NCBI GenBank assembly: GCA_964404445.1
Contig: CAYOJW010000005.1
Span: 124,001-188,000, forward strand
Length of the DNA stretch: 64,000 nt
Source of the DNA: UBA2336 sp964404445
GTDB lineage: Bacteria > Bacteroidota > Bacteroidia > Cytophagales > Cyclobacteriaceae
Direction: 5' to 3'
The position numbers and the translations under genes are program-made. Below the pieces are notes generated by a model. That model was not told the DNA's origin and did no database searches. It saw only the letters and a list, made by a program, of their open reading frames with translations. This document shows positions 25,042 to 33,963 of the stretch, piece after piece. Each line of letters begins with the position of its first letter. The stretch's first letter is position 1.

Positions 25042-27348
25042 CTAAAAATCAATCCTGTAAACCAATACAGGCATAAGCCCTAACTGGTATTGGGTTGTGA
25101 TTGCTCCTTTGGTGTGGTCGTAATAGCGGTAGGCTTCGTTTTCGATGTTCAGTATATTCTGAATATCGATGGCGATGGTACGGGTATAGCTTCGTTTGTT
25201 TTTGCGCCAGCTTAACCGGAGGTCGAGCCGGAAGTAATCGTTGAGTTTATTCTCAAACGCACGGCTCTCGTCATAAACGGTTGTTGCTGTTGTTGGGTCG
25301 GCTATAATGGGCGATTCGCGCAGGCCGCCTAAGTATAAGGCACGTGAGCTTAATCCAAACGTTCGGTACGATTGTTTTTTAGTTTTGCTCCACTCCTGTC
25401 CGTAGGTAAGGTTTACCGTATAGTTGCCATCGAAACGGGTATTGCGAAGCACATCATCGGAGCCTTTGTACTGCGATTTATAATACGAGCCTCCGGCAAT
25501 CAGGTAACTTTTGTTTACGAACGATTTTTCGGCCAATACTTCAATGCCATAATTTCTGCCCGTGCCATCCGACACCAAATCGTCAGGGGCATAAACTTCG
25601 ATAGAATTAATCAACGAATAAGAAGACGCTGTTTTCCGAATCGGAATATCAAAGAGTTGCTGATAATAAACGGTCGTTAAAAAATTAAAGCCGTTGGTTG
25701 TGCTGTATGTGTAACCCAAATCGACATGGTGCGCTTTGCTAAGCGCAAGGTTTTTATTGGCATTCAGATACGTTCCGGCCTGCTGTACCTGGCTCACTAA
25801 GTTATACGAAAACTTTATACTGCTGTTCAATGTCGGTAAAAACTCCAAAGCAATGCGCGGCTCTAACGCACCGGTTTCATTATACGAATAATACACATAG
25901 CGCATGGCTGCTTGCGTATTCCAGCGTTCCGATAGAAAAACTTTCCATTGCGCATACGGCTGAAGCAAAAGCCCTTTTACATTTCCCTGCTGAACAACAT
26001 CGCCCGACAAACCGGTTTGGTTTAATGCGTACATATCATCATGATGATAATTAACCTGCATACCGGTTTCAATTTGGTAGTTGTCTAATTTAGCGCTTAA
26101 CCGGCCATAAGCCGATACCAATACTTTATCGAGATGAAGGCGGTCGGCATACACGATGTTCAGCAAGCCGGGCGGTATAGCGGGCGAAGCCGTTTGATCG
26201 CGCTCCTGCCGGTTTCCCGAAACAGAAACACCGGTAGCTATATGCGCTTTTTTTACGGATTTATTATACGTTAGCCCTGTTCCGTAGTTTTGCGAAGTGT
26301 AATCAATATCGTAGCGGTCTTTATCAACTTCCCGTTTATCAACCGCCTCATGTTCGAATACATTTTTACTCGAACCATAAAATCCGAACCACGAAAGTGA
26401 TCCGCCATTGCGTAACAATGAGTTTAACGCAAACGTTAAATCCTGAAAGCTGATGTCTTCATCGCCAAACTTCACGCCCATTTTCGACAACAAGCCCACT
26501 GTTGAATAACGGTAGTTGGCAAGAAACGAGGTGTTTTGTTTTTTACCGAGCGGTCCTTCGGCAGCGAGATCAATACCTATCAAACTTGCCTGCGCAGTAT
26601 AATGATAGCCGGTAGTATCGCCACTGCGCAAACTCATATCCACCACGCCCGACAAAGCATTGCCATAACGTGCAGGAAGCGAGCCTGTATAAAAATTGGT
26701 GCGATCCATTAACTGCGAACTGATAATGTTTACCCCGCCTCCGTACGCAGCGGGTTTATCTGAAAACGTACCGGCATTGGCTAAGTGATTGGGGTTTACA
26801 ATATCTAATCCGTTGATACGCCACAACAAACCGGACGGTGAATTACCGCGCATGATGATGGTGTTGTTCTGATCGTTGGCTGTCATCACACCGGGATATG
26901 ATGTAATAACCCGCACGGGGTCAAAAAAATTAGCCGGAATGCGCAACGCTTTTTCAACGGTGATACTATGTTCACCGGGTGTATAGGTTGTACTGCGGCT
27001 TGCGGTGATCTCAACTTCATCCAGCGTGTTCTGAAATTCAATCAACCGTACGTCTAATTCGTTTCTGCGGGCAGAGATCACCACAATTTCATGTTGCGAT
27101 GAAGCATATCCCGTAAAGGAAACGTTTACAACATACCGGCCTGGCGCTACGGCATTAAATGCAAACCGGCCTGACTCATCGGCTACGGTAACCCATTGCA
27201 TTGTGTCGCGAACCAATACCACGCTTGCAGAAGCTAACGGTTTTTGGGTTACGCCATCGGTTACGCGGCCACTTACCTGTTGAAGTTGTTGCGCCCAAAC
27301 TATATGTGATACGCAACAACACAACAAGATGAATAAACCACGGTTCAC
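25042..27348 (-). CDS. TonB-dependent outer-membrane receptor
   Basis: 768 residues. Signal peptide (MNRGLFILLCCCVSHIVWAQ), then a CarboxypepD_reg-like domain (about 22-112, QVSGRVTDGVTQKPLASASV), a plug domain (about 125-240, with NNTIIMRGNSPSGLLWRING) and a 22-strand-type barrel. It imports a ligand using TonB energy. It is not SusC-type: it is short, and no SusD gene is adjacent. It starts with GTG immediately after the stop of the TIM-barrel isomerase gene, so it is the last gene of the oxidative sugar operon. The ligand is unknown; context suggests a glycoside or a cofactor needed by the redox proteins. Confidence 0.9.
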   Translation of the reverse strand: MNRGLFILLCCCVSHIVWAQQLQQVSGRVTDGVTQKPLASASVVLVRDTMQWVTVADESGRFAFNAVAPGRYVVNVSFTGYASSQHEIVVISARRNELDVRLIEFQNTLDEVEITASRSTTYTPGEHSITVEKALRIPANFFDPVRVITSYPGVMTANDQNNTIIMRGNSPSGLLWRINGLDIVNPNHLANAGTFSDKPAAYGGGVNIISSQLMDRTNFYTGSLPARYGNALSGVVDMSLRSGDTTGYHYTAQASLIGIDLAAEGPLGKKQNTSFLANYRYSTVGLLSKMGVKFGDEDISFQDLTFALNSLLRNGGSLSWFGFYGSSKNVFEHEAVDKREVDKDRYDIDYTSQNYGTGLTYNKSVKKAHIATGVSVSGNRQERDQTASPAIPPGLLNIVYADRLHLDKVLVSAYGRLSAKLDNYQIETGMQVNYHHDDMYALNQTGLSGDVVQQGNVKGLLLQPYAQWKVFLSERWNTQAAMRYVYYSYNETGALEPRIALEFLPTLNSSIKFSYNLVSQVQQAGTYLNANKNLALSKAHHVDLGYTYSTTNGFNFLTTVYYQQLFDIPIRKTASSYSLINSIEVYAPDDLVSDGTGRNYGIEVLAEKSFVNKSYLIAGGSYYKSQYKGSDDVLRNTRFDGNYTVNLTYGQEWSKTKKQSYRTFGLSSRALYLGGLRESPIIADPTTATTVYDESRAFENKLNDYFRLDLRLSWRKNKRSYTRTIAIDIQNILNIENEAYRYYDHTKGAITTQYQLGLMPVLVYRIDF

Positions 27349-28239
27349 TTACACAATACCGTTTAGATAATCATATCCCTTTTTAATGCTCTCGGTTTCG
27401 GGTGTAACGAACGACTCTTGTTCTAAAAAGAAATGTTTCATCCCCGATTGTCCGGCTGCGGCAAAGATGGACTTGAAATCGATGGAGCCGCTGCCCACAT
27501 CGGAGTTTTTAGTGCGGTCGGCTTTGTCCATGTCTTTCACATGCCACAACGCAAACCTGCCCGGATGATTATTAAAATATGTTAACGGATCAATGCCTGC
27601 ATATACTACCCAGTATAAATCCATTTCCATCGTAACCAATGCCGGATCGAGCTCGCGCAGCATTACATCGTACATTATTTCATCGCCAACATTGCCAAAC
27701 TCAAAGGCATGATTGTGATAGGCCATCTGTAAACCATATTGTTTGTTGATCTCGCCTGCTTTGTTTAAAATTTCGCACGTACGCCTTAAGGCATCTAACG
27801 TATTCCATTCGCTTTGATCGAGCCAGGCAATTGTGGTATAATGTTGTCCTGCTTCTTTAGCATCGTTCGCGGCACGCTCCCATTCGTTGAACGGTGTTCC
27901 TTTTTTGTCGGGTGTTGTTTGCCCGGTTCCGTAATGCCCGCTTACTAATTTAAGACCAAGGCGTTTAACTTCGGCAGCAAACTCAGCGTACGGAACACCA
28001 AAAATGTTTCCGTTATCGTAACCGTATGTTTCTACTTCGGTAAAACCTGTATCGGCTACGATTTTCAACGTACCTTTTACATCCTTCTCAAACAATCTTT
28101 TTAAGGTGTAAAGTTGTATGCCGATTGGCTTTGTTACCACCGATGAGGTTGTTGCTGTACCACATGCCGAATAGAGCGAGGCAAAGGTCAAACCACCGGC
28201 TGCCATTGCTGAGCGTTCAAGGAAAGTTCTTCTGTTCAT
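27349..28239 (-). CDS. sugar phosphate isomerase/epimerase-like TIM barrel with Tat signal
   Basis: 296 residues, xylose-isomerase-like TIM-barrel family (AP_endonuc_2 fold). The N-terminus MNRRTFLERSAMAAGGLTFA carries the twin-arginine motif RRTFL, followed by a hydrophobic stretch ending in LYSACG, so it is exported folded and may be lipid-anchored. Metal-site residues expected in the fold appear in VSGHYG, MAYHNHAFEFG, TMEMDLYWV, LWHVKDMD and HFFLEQE. It lies between the TonB receptor and the large cytochrome fusion gene, 8 bp downstream of the latter. A role in isomerising or cleaving an oxidised (3-keto) sugar in the periplasm is inference from context. Confidence 0.85.
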   Translation of the reverse strand: MNRRTFLERSAMAAGGLTFASLYSACGTATTSSVVTKPIGIQLYTLKRLFEKDVKGTLKIVADTGFTEVETYGYDNGNIFGVPYAEFAAEVKRLGLKLVSGHYGTGQTTPDKKGTPFNEWERAANDAKEAGQHYTTIAWLDQSEWNTLDALRRTCEILNKAGEINKQYGLQMAYHNHAFEFGNVGDEIMYDVMLRELDPALVTMEMDLYWVVYAGIDPLTYFNNHPGRFALWHVKDMDKADRTKNSDVGSGSIDFKSIFAAAGQSGMKHFFLEQESFVTPETESIKKGYDYLNGIV

Positions 28240-28247
28240 ATTTTCGG

Positions 28248-31200
28248 TTATTTTATCTCACGGATTTTAATATTTCGGAACCACACATTATCGCCATGAT
28301 CCTGTAAGCCGATATGGCCTTTACTGGCTTTACCAAAACCGGGCATATCTTTAAACTTACTGTTGGCGATCATCTGTTTCCATTCATCGGTGTGCATTTC
28401 AAATTCAACAATCTTATAGCCGTTCAGCCAGAATTCAACCTTGCCCTTGTTTGAAATCAACCGCACGTAGTTCCACTCCATAGCCGGATTGGCAGCCACA
28501 AAACTGCGGGCAATCAAATCGTACAAATCACCGGCACGATGGTTCGGATAAACCGCATCGGGATGGCACGTATCATCAAGCACCTGCATTTCGGGGCCGG
28601 TTTCCCACATATAATTGTACTGGCCGTTATCCACCGAATTAAAAATGATACCGCTGTTACCGCAGTTTGAGATGCGCCACTCTAACGCAAGCTCAAAGTT
28701 TTCGTATTCTTTCTCAGAGATAATATCACCACCATCGCCTGTTTGCCAATCTTTTTTATTGGATGCATCGAGGTACAACAGGCCGTCTTTTACTTTCCAG
28801 GCTTTGCCTGCGCCTTCATTACTCTTAAACTTGCGCCAGCCATTGGTTGTTTTTCCATCGAACAACAATTCCCAGCCTGCCGCCTTTTCGGATTCGGTTA
28901 ATGTATTCAGCGCTATCGGTTTAGCCGGATTTTTAAAACCTAATTCGTTGGATGGTATTTGGTTCATGGTGTACCACGCTTCGGTTGACCACAACGAAGC
29001 ATTTTTATCGGTTAAGAAAACACCGGCTAACCGAACATACACAACATGGTTTGGTTTTATACCGCCTAATTCAAGAAACACCTTCTTACGATCGGCTGAA
29101 ATGTTAACCGATTTCACCGGCAGGTTTTCAAGCCCTAATTTCGGCCCGCCATAATCTTTGGTAGGCTTATAGTACCATTGTTTGATCTCATAGTCGGCCG
29201 CAGTGTTTCCTGAACGTTCGCTTAGTGGTTCTGTAAATTCAATTTCAATTCCGTTCGATTTGGCACGCACCGCTAACATTTCAAACACCGGCTTGTTGTT
29301 ATACGTGAGTTTTTGCAAACCATACCACTTGGCACCAGCATGTGCCCAATTACCGGGGTTACCAATCATACCAACATACAATGAACCATCAGGCCCCCAA
29401 ACAGCGCGGTTAACCCCGCCTTCCATGCCTTGTGTAAAACGGAACACCGCTCCCTGATATTCGCCATTCACCTTTTCGACAAACACGCGCTTTAAACCAC
29501 CATGCGTTACTTCACCGTGAAGCTGCTGGTTTTTATACGGCCCGACATTCAGCACAACCGGCTGGCTGGGCGAGTTACCGATTTCATCCTGCGGAAGCCA
29601 AACCACGGGCAATGTTTCTTTCAGATTAGCCGTACCTTCAAAATCGACCGAACGTGAACCGTACCACGCTCCTTCTTTTACGTGAACAATTTTGCTTGAC
29701 GGAAGCCAGTCGCCCTGGTTATCGGCTACAAACAACGCACCGTCAACACCAACACCAATACCGTTTGGTGTACGCAATCCGCTGGCGATAAATTCTGTAT
29801 GACCGTCTTTCTTTGAAATCTTCACCACCTTTCCGCGATCTTTAATCTGGTTAACACCGCTTGCACCGCCCGGCTCAATGGCTGTTGCCAATGTCGCGTA
29901 GAAATAACCATCCTGATAAGCCAATCCAAAAGCAAACTCATGGAAGTTAGCCGATACATCCCACGCAGCGCTTACGGTTTGATAGTCGTCTATAATACCG
30001 TCATTATCGGTATCGATTAAACGGGTAAGCTCTTGTTTCTGCAACACATAAATTGTGTCGTTCACTACTTTAATACCCAACGGTTCGGCAAGTCCTGAAG
30101 CAATGCGTGTTACCGTAATCTTTTCAGGATTGTTTCCGGTTACGCCTTGCAAGCGGTAAACAGGCCCGACAGAATCCCACGTACAAATCACCAAACTACT
30201 GTCGGACAGAAAATCCATACCGCCCACTTTCGGGAGGAACGACTCAGGCCGGGCTTGTGCCAGATCAAAAGCCGGGTGTACAGCCGTTAACGGCACGCGA
30301 TCGCCCGGAACGCCTTTTACAAGTTGTGATGGCGGAATATACGGAGCCGTTTTACGGTACTGCGTTTTGTTATGGCTCAATACAGTATTCGGGATGATCG
30401 AGAATTTGTTATCGCCATATTTAGCCCATTGCAGCGACATGGAATAACCACCGCCTCCTTCAAAGTAATTGATACGGATAGGATGCTTGCCTTTTTTGAG
30501 GATTACTTCACCATCGCGCGCTGCGGTGCTATGGTAACCATCGTTATCCACCACTAATTTATTATCGATGTACAGAATGGAGCCATCGTCACTTACTATG
30601 CGGAATACATAATTACCTTCTTCTTCGATGTTGATAAACCCGTTGAATTGCAAATACACTTGCGATTTTAAGTGCGAACCAAGGTTATCAAGCACTTTCT
30701 CACGAAAGTGAACAGCCGGTGCCGTACCGGTCAATAATGGTTTCGATTTTTCGGGCGTATCGTGGATGGGGATATTCGGGTCGATCTTAAACAACATCAC
30801 GGCCAGGCCGGGATATGTTGCACCGTCTTCTAATTTTTCAAATTCGTTTTTATCGGTCAACGCAAAATTGATCGTTTCGATGTTCATGTTCAGATCAACA
30901 TTTTTATTTTCAACAGCAAGTGCCTTACCACCGAGCGACATAATATAATGCACCATCTTCTCTGCATCGGCCGGTAGTAAGTCAGCGTGCGGTGTCATCA
31001 TCACATCGCCCCATACACCCGAACCTCCTTTAATGATCTTGTCAACCATTAACGTCACATTCGCTTTTGTGAAATCGTATTTTTTGGCCACATCGATATA
31101 GGCAGGGCCAATAGTTTTTTTACCCTCGTTATGACAGGTTTTACAATCCGATTTTTCGATTAACGCGCTGCCTTCTTCCAGCAAGGTTTTCGATACGTTC

Positions 31201-31922
31201 CCGATTTCTTTCGGAACTTCAAAACCCCGGTGATAATAAACTTTCAGGTTGGTTGGCTCATCCGTTTTTAACACCAATGTTACCGGCACGGACAACGTTG
31301 TTCCATTCGGATAGGTGTTGGTTACAGGCTCACCCGCTGTTAACGTACCGTTTGTTTCATAGTCGGTTGCTTTTTCAAGATTGGTGAGTGTGGTTTTTAA
31401 CGCAACCTCAACACCCGATGAAACATTGCTGATCACGAACTTGCGGTGCAAACCATTCTTTCCTGATTTGCTGGTATATTCCGGTGTTTCTTCTACATCG
31501 GCTTTGTTTCCGTTTTCATCGCTTAACGTAAACCGAAATGTTACCTGGCTATTCTTAAAATAATGTCCTTTAAACTTTACTTGTGGAATAACTTCGTTGC
31601 CGTTCACCATCAGCCGCCAGGCAGGTTCATGCAAACGCTCTTCAAAATAGGCATAGCCTGCAGAGGTTGGTTGAGGGCCGTGTGTGGTTGTGTAAACAGG
31701 GCCATCGAGAATCACTTTTCCTTTCCATGCTTTGTATAATCCGCAATAGCGCGCATCATAAGCCACAAATAATTCATCGTGCAACGTAGCGGTTACAATG
31801 CGCGGTTGCTGATCAAGTACCGAACGAAACACCCACGGGTCGCGCGGCCGGCTAATGTCTTGCTTTGTATTGCAGGCCTGAAACAAGACCAGCACAACAA
31901 TAATATAGAGTATTTTTTTCAT
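28248..31922 (-). CDS. cytochrome c / PA14 / beta-propeller dehydrogenase-like / DUF1080 fusion lipoprotein
   Basis: 1,224 residues, lipobox LFQAC (Cys17). Domains in order: an E-set-like N-terminal part; cytochrome c with haem site CKTCH (260-264) and a likely Met ligand in GDVMMTPHADL (about 308); a PA14 carbohydrate-binding-type domain (about 370-500); a sorbosone-dehydrogenase-like beta-propeller (about 545-880, GLRTPNGIGVGVDGALFVADN); a linker Ig-like segment; and a DUF1080 domain (about 1013-1222, GWELLFDGKTTNGWRKF), the family named 3-keto-disaccharide hydrolase. The pairing suggests that a sugar is oxidised with electrons passing to haem, and the keto-glycoside is then cleaved on the same protein (inference). 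The cytochrome part is clearly related to the next gene upstream. Confidence 0.88.
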   Translation of the reverse strand: MKKILYIIVVLVLFQACNTKQDISRPRDPWVFRSVLDQQPRIVTATLHDELFVAYDARYCGLYKAWKGKVILDGPVYTTTHGPQPTSAGYAYFEERLHEPAWRLMVNGNEVIPQVKFKGHYFKNSQVTFRFTLSDENGNKADVEETPEYTSKSGKNGLHRKFVISNVSSGVEVALKTTLTNLEKATDYETNGTLTAGEPVTNTYPNGTTLSVPVTLVLKTDEPTNLKVYYHRGFEVPKEIGNVSKTLLEEGSALIEKSDCKTCHNEGKKTIGPAYIDVAKKYDFTKANVTLMVDKIIKGGSGVWGDVMMTPHADLLPADAEKMVHYIMSLGGKALAVENKNVDLNMNIETINFALTDKNEFEKLEDGATYPGLAVMLFKIDPNIPIHDTPEKSKPLLTGTAPAVHFREKVLDNLGSHLKSQVYLQFNGFINIEEEGNYVFRIVSDDGSILYIDNKLVVDNDGYHSTAARDGEVILKKGKHPIRINYFEGGGGYSMSLQWAKYGDNKFSIIPNTVLSHNKTQYRKTAPYIPPSQLVKGVPGDRVPLTAVHPAFDLAQARPESFLPKVGGMDFLSDSSLVICTWDSVGPVYRLQGVTGNNPEKITVTRIASGLAEPLGIKVVNDTIYVLQKQELTRLIDTDNDGIIDDYQTVSAAWDVSANFHEFAFGLAYQDGYFYATLATAIEPGGASGVNQIKDRGKVVKISKKDGHTEFIASGLRTPNGIGVGVDGALFVADNQGDWLPSSKIVHVKEGAWYGSRSVDFEGTANLKETLPVVWLPQDEIGNSPSQPVVLNVGPYKNQQLHGEVTHGGLKRVFVEKVNGEYQGAVFRFTQGMEGGVNRAVWGPDGSLYVGMIGNPGNWAHAGAKWYGLQKLTYNNKPVFEMLAVRAKSNGIEIEFTEPLSERSGNTAADYEIKQWYYKPTKDYGGPKLGLENLPVKSVNISADRKKVFLELGGIKPNHVVYVRLAGVFLTDKNASLWSTEAWYTMNQIPSNELGFKNPAKPIALNTLTESEKAAGWELLFDGKTTNGWRKFKSNEGAGKAWKVKDGLLYLDASNKKDWQTGDGGDIISEKEYENFELALEWRISNCGNSGIIFNSVDNGQYNYMWETGPEMQVLDDTCHPDAVYPNHRAGDLYDLIARSFVAANPAMEWNYVRLISNKGKVEFWLNGYKIVEFEMHTDEWKQMIANSKFKDMPGFGKASKGHIGLQDHGDNVWFRNIKIREIK

Positions 31923-31940
31923 AGAATGTTTAAGGGTAGA

Positions 31941-32387
31941 TTATTTAGGCTCTTCGCCATCTAACGACAGCACATAACGGGCAATTTTTTCGGCATTTTC
32001 TTTCGACAGATCAGGGTGTGCGTTCATGGGTATATCGCCCCATACACCACTGCTACCGTCTATGATGCGTTGTGCCAACAGGGCTACGTTTGCATCGGTG
32101 TATTCATATTTTTTAGCTACATCGGTGTGAGGCGGCCCGATGATTTTGTTCGTGGCATGGTGGCAGGTTTTACAATCGTTCGCTTCCATCAGTATCTTTC
32201 CTTCCTGAATGAGCCGGGCATGGTTTGGTTTACTACCGCACGATGCCAGTATGCATATTATAAAAGGTATGACTAACTGAAATCTTTGGTTCGTCTTCAA
32301 AAAAGTTGACAGTAGGCAATTGACATAACCCAAACACCTGGATGCTGCCGATTGCCTACTACCTGTTTTAGTTAATACTCTCATCAT
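31941..32387 (-). CDS. small cytochrome c lipoprotein
   Basis: Mono-haem class I cytochrome with CKTCH and a probable Met ligand in GDIPMNAHPDLSKENAEKIA. It is similar over its whole length to residues about 255-332 of the adjacent fusion protein (GVWGD, VAKKY, and the NDCKTCH/SDCKTCH block), so the two are paralogues. The lipobox is ILASC. The 148-codon frame from the ATG at 32387 includes a dispersed inverted repeat (32311-32360) within its first codons. A TTG at 32298-32300 gives a more normal lipoprotein start (Met-KTNQRFQLVIPFIICILASC). It is probably an electron carrier for the fusion dehydrogenase. Confidence 0.85.
   Translation of the reverse strand: MMRVLTKTGSRQSAASRCLGYVNCLLSTFLKTNQRFQLVIPFIICILASCGSKPNHARLIQEGKILMEANDCKTCHHATNKIIGPPHTDVAKKYEYTDANVALLAQRIIDGSSGVWGDIPMNAHPDLSKENAEKIARYVLSLDGEEPK
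32311..32360. repeat. dispersed inverted repeat with AGTAGGCAAT ends
   Basis: AGTAGGCAAT (32311-32320) and its exact complement ATTGCCTACT (32351-32360) flank a 30-nt loop. It is placed between the TIM-barrel gene and the likely true start of the cytochrome gene, and reads through as an implausible N-terminal extension of the latter. Confidence 0.6.
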
Positions 32388-32393
32388 TATTTA

Positions 32394-33446
32394 TTAAAGT
32401 CCTAATAGTTTACGGTTACGTTTCGTATCAATGCCAGACGCGGCAAAATCATCAAACGCCTTATCGGTTACGCGAATGATGTGATCCTGAATAAACGTTG
32501 CGCCTTCGCGCGCTCCCTGTTCAGGGTGTTTAATGCAGCACTCCCACTCTAACACCGCCCAGCCATCGTAATTATAGTGTGCAAGTTTCGAGAAGATGGC
32601 CTTAAAATCAACCTGACCATCGCCCGTTGAACGGAACCGTCCCGGTCGGTCGATCCAATCCTGATAACCGCCATACACACCGCTTCTTCCGTTAGGATTA
32701 AACTCGGCATCTTTTACATGGAACATTTTAATGAAATCGCTGTATATGTCGATGAATTGAAGATAATCTAACTGTTGCAACACAAAGTGACTTGGATCGA
32801 ACAGTATGTTAGCACGCGGATGGTTTCCGGTTGCTTCATAAAAACGTTCGAACGTTGCGCCATCGTGCAAATCTTCGCCCGGATGTATTTCATAGCATAC
32901 GTCCACTCCTGCTTTATCGAACGCTTTTAAAATCGGAAGCCAGCGTTTTGCCAATTCTTTAAAACCTTCGTTCACCAATCCGGCAGGGCGCTGCGGCCAC
33001 GGATAAACCAAATGCCACATTAACGCACCCGAAAAAGTTGCGTGTGCACTTAATCCTAAATTCTTACTGGCTTTGGCGGCAAGTTTCAACTGATCTACCG
33101 CCCAAGCTGTTCGCTCTTTCGGATTGTTATGCAATTTTTTAGGCGCAAACCCATCAAATAATGTATCGTAAGCCGGATGTGTAGCCACAAGCTGGCCTTG
33201 CAAATGTGTGCTCAATTCCGAAATTTCAAGCCCGCATTCGTTGATGGTTCCTTTCAGATCATCTGCATAGTCTTTACTTTCAGCCGCGAGTTTTAAATCG
33301 ATCAGGCGACTTTCCCACGTTGGTATCTGCACACCTTTATACCCCAGCGAAGCCGCCCATTTACAAATAGAGCGCAACTCATCGAACGGTGCTTCATCGC
33401 CCATAAACTGAGCAAGAAATATAGCGGGGCCTTTTATTGTCTTCAT
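32394..33446 (-). CDS. sugar phosphate isomerase/epimerase-like TIM barrel (cytoplasmic)
   Basis: 350 residues of the xylose-isomerase-like TIM-barrel family; no signal peptide (MKTIKGPAIFLAQFMGDEAPF). Likely metal ligands sit in CYEIHPGEDLHDG, ILFDPSHFVLQQLD, MFHVKDAEF and VLEWEC. It is longer than the Tat-exported relative at 27349 and is not a recent duplicate of it. It is in the oxidative-sugar operon between the Gfo/Idh oxidoreductase and the cytochrome genes. A plausible job is epimerisation or isomerisation of an oxidised sugar; the substrate is unknown. Its start codon follows the TTAGG array of copy B directly. Confidence 0.86.
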   Translation of the reverse strand: MKTIKGPAIFLAQFMGDEAPFDELRSICKWAASLGYKGVQIPTWESRLIDLKLAAESKDYADDLKGTINECGLEISELSTHLQGQLVATHPAYDTLFDGFAPKKLHNNPKERTAWAVDQLKLAAKASKNLGLSAHATFSGALMWHLVYPWPQRPAGLVNEGFKELAKRWLPILKAFDKAGVDVCYEIHPGEDLHDGATFERFYEATGNHPRANILFDPSHFVLQQLDYLQFIDIYSDFIKMFHVKDAEFNPNGRSGVYGGYQDWIDRPGRFRSTGDGQVDFKAIFSKLAHYNYDGWAVLEWECCIKHPEQGAREGATFIQDHIIRVTDKAFDDFAASGIDTKRNRKLLGL

Positions 33447-33450
33447 AATT

Positions 33451-33963
33451 GTTAGGACTTAGGTTTTAGGGCTTAGGACTTAGGTATTAGATATTAGGTG
33501 TTAGAAATCGGTTATAGGATTATCGCCATAGGGTTCGGTTGGTTCGTTTACTCCTCCGGGCACTCCCAGCGATTTTATATATGCGTTTATCATTTTTCCG
33601 ATTTGAGTGATTTCGTTCATGTAATTATCAAATTGTTCGACAGTGATCAGGTTTCGTTTTTGCGCTTTTGTAAGCCACGTTTGTGTTTCAAAAAGAGAAC
33701 CGCGTGCATAATAACTAAAGTTTTTAATCTCTTTGTAATGATACCTTCCCAGACCTTCGGATAAGTTAGCTGCAACCGAATCGCACGACCGAACCAATTG
33801 TTTGCCGATTGTATCTTTATTAAAAAAATCCCAACCAACTACCGATTTCCACACCGCTTCACCTAAAGCCATAGCCCGGTTGTACGTTTTGAAATCATCC
33901 AGTCCGTCTATCATTGCATTATAGTTTACCTGACCATTCCTAACACCTAAGTCCTAAGCCCTG
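33451..33963. repeat. TTAGG-type inverted arrays enclosing a four-helix-bundle gene (copy B)
   Basis: TTAGG heptamers at 33451-33500 and CCTAA units at 33937-33963. The arms pair perfectly for 18 bp (33468-33485 with 33945-33962). The unit fills the whole space between the Gfo/Idh gene and the TIM-barrel gene. It supplies the stop codon TAG of the former (33954-33956) and the TAA stop of the enclosed gene (33501-33503). Confidence 0.8.
33501..33914 (-). CDS. four-helix-bundle (S23/IVP-type) protein
   Basis: 137-residue, all-helical protein of the family first seen as the reading frame inside 23S rRNA intervening sequences (S23/IVP). Typical blocks: LDDFKTYNRAMALGEAVWKSV, DTIGKQLVRSCDSVAANLSEGLGRY, NFSYYARGSLFETQTWLTKA, and a last helix NYMNEITQIGKMINAYIKSL. 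Here it is not in rRNA but lies between two metabolic genes, enclosed by complementary TTAGG arrays. Its own C-terminus is set by a stop codon from one array. It has no evident link to sugar metabolism. The molecular function of the family is unknown. Confidence 0.88.
   Translation of the reverse strand: MIDGLDDFKTYNRAMALGEAVWKSVVGWDFFNKDTIGKQLVRSCDSVAANLSEGLGRYHYKEIKNFSYYARGSLFETQTWLTKAQKRNLITVEQFDNYMNEITQIGKMINAYIKSLGVPGGVNEPTEPYGDNPITDF

Noticed and set aside
33501..33914. Annotation as a ribosomal protein S23
   Set aside because: The name is historical. The gene is not in rRNA and the family is not a ribosomal component, so it is called a four-helix-bundle protein.
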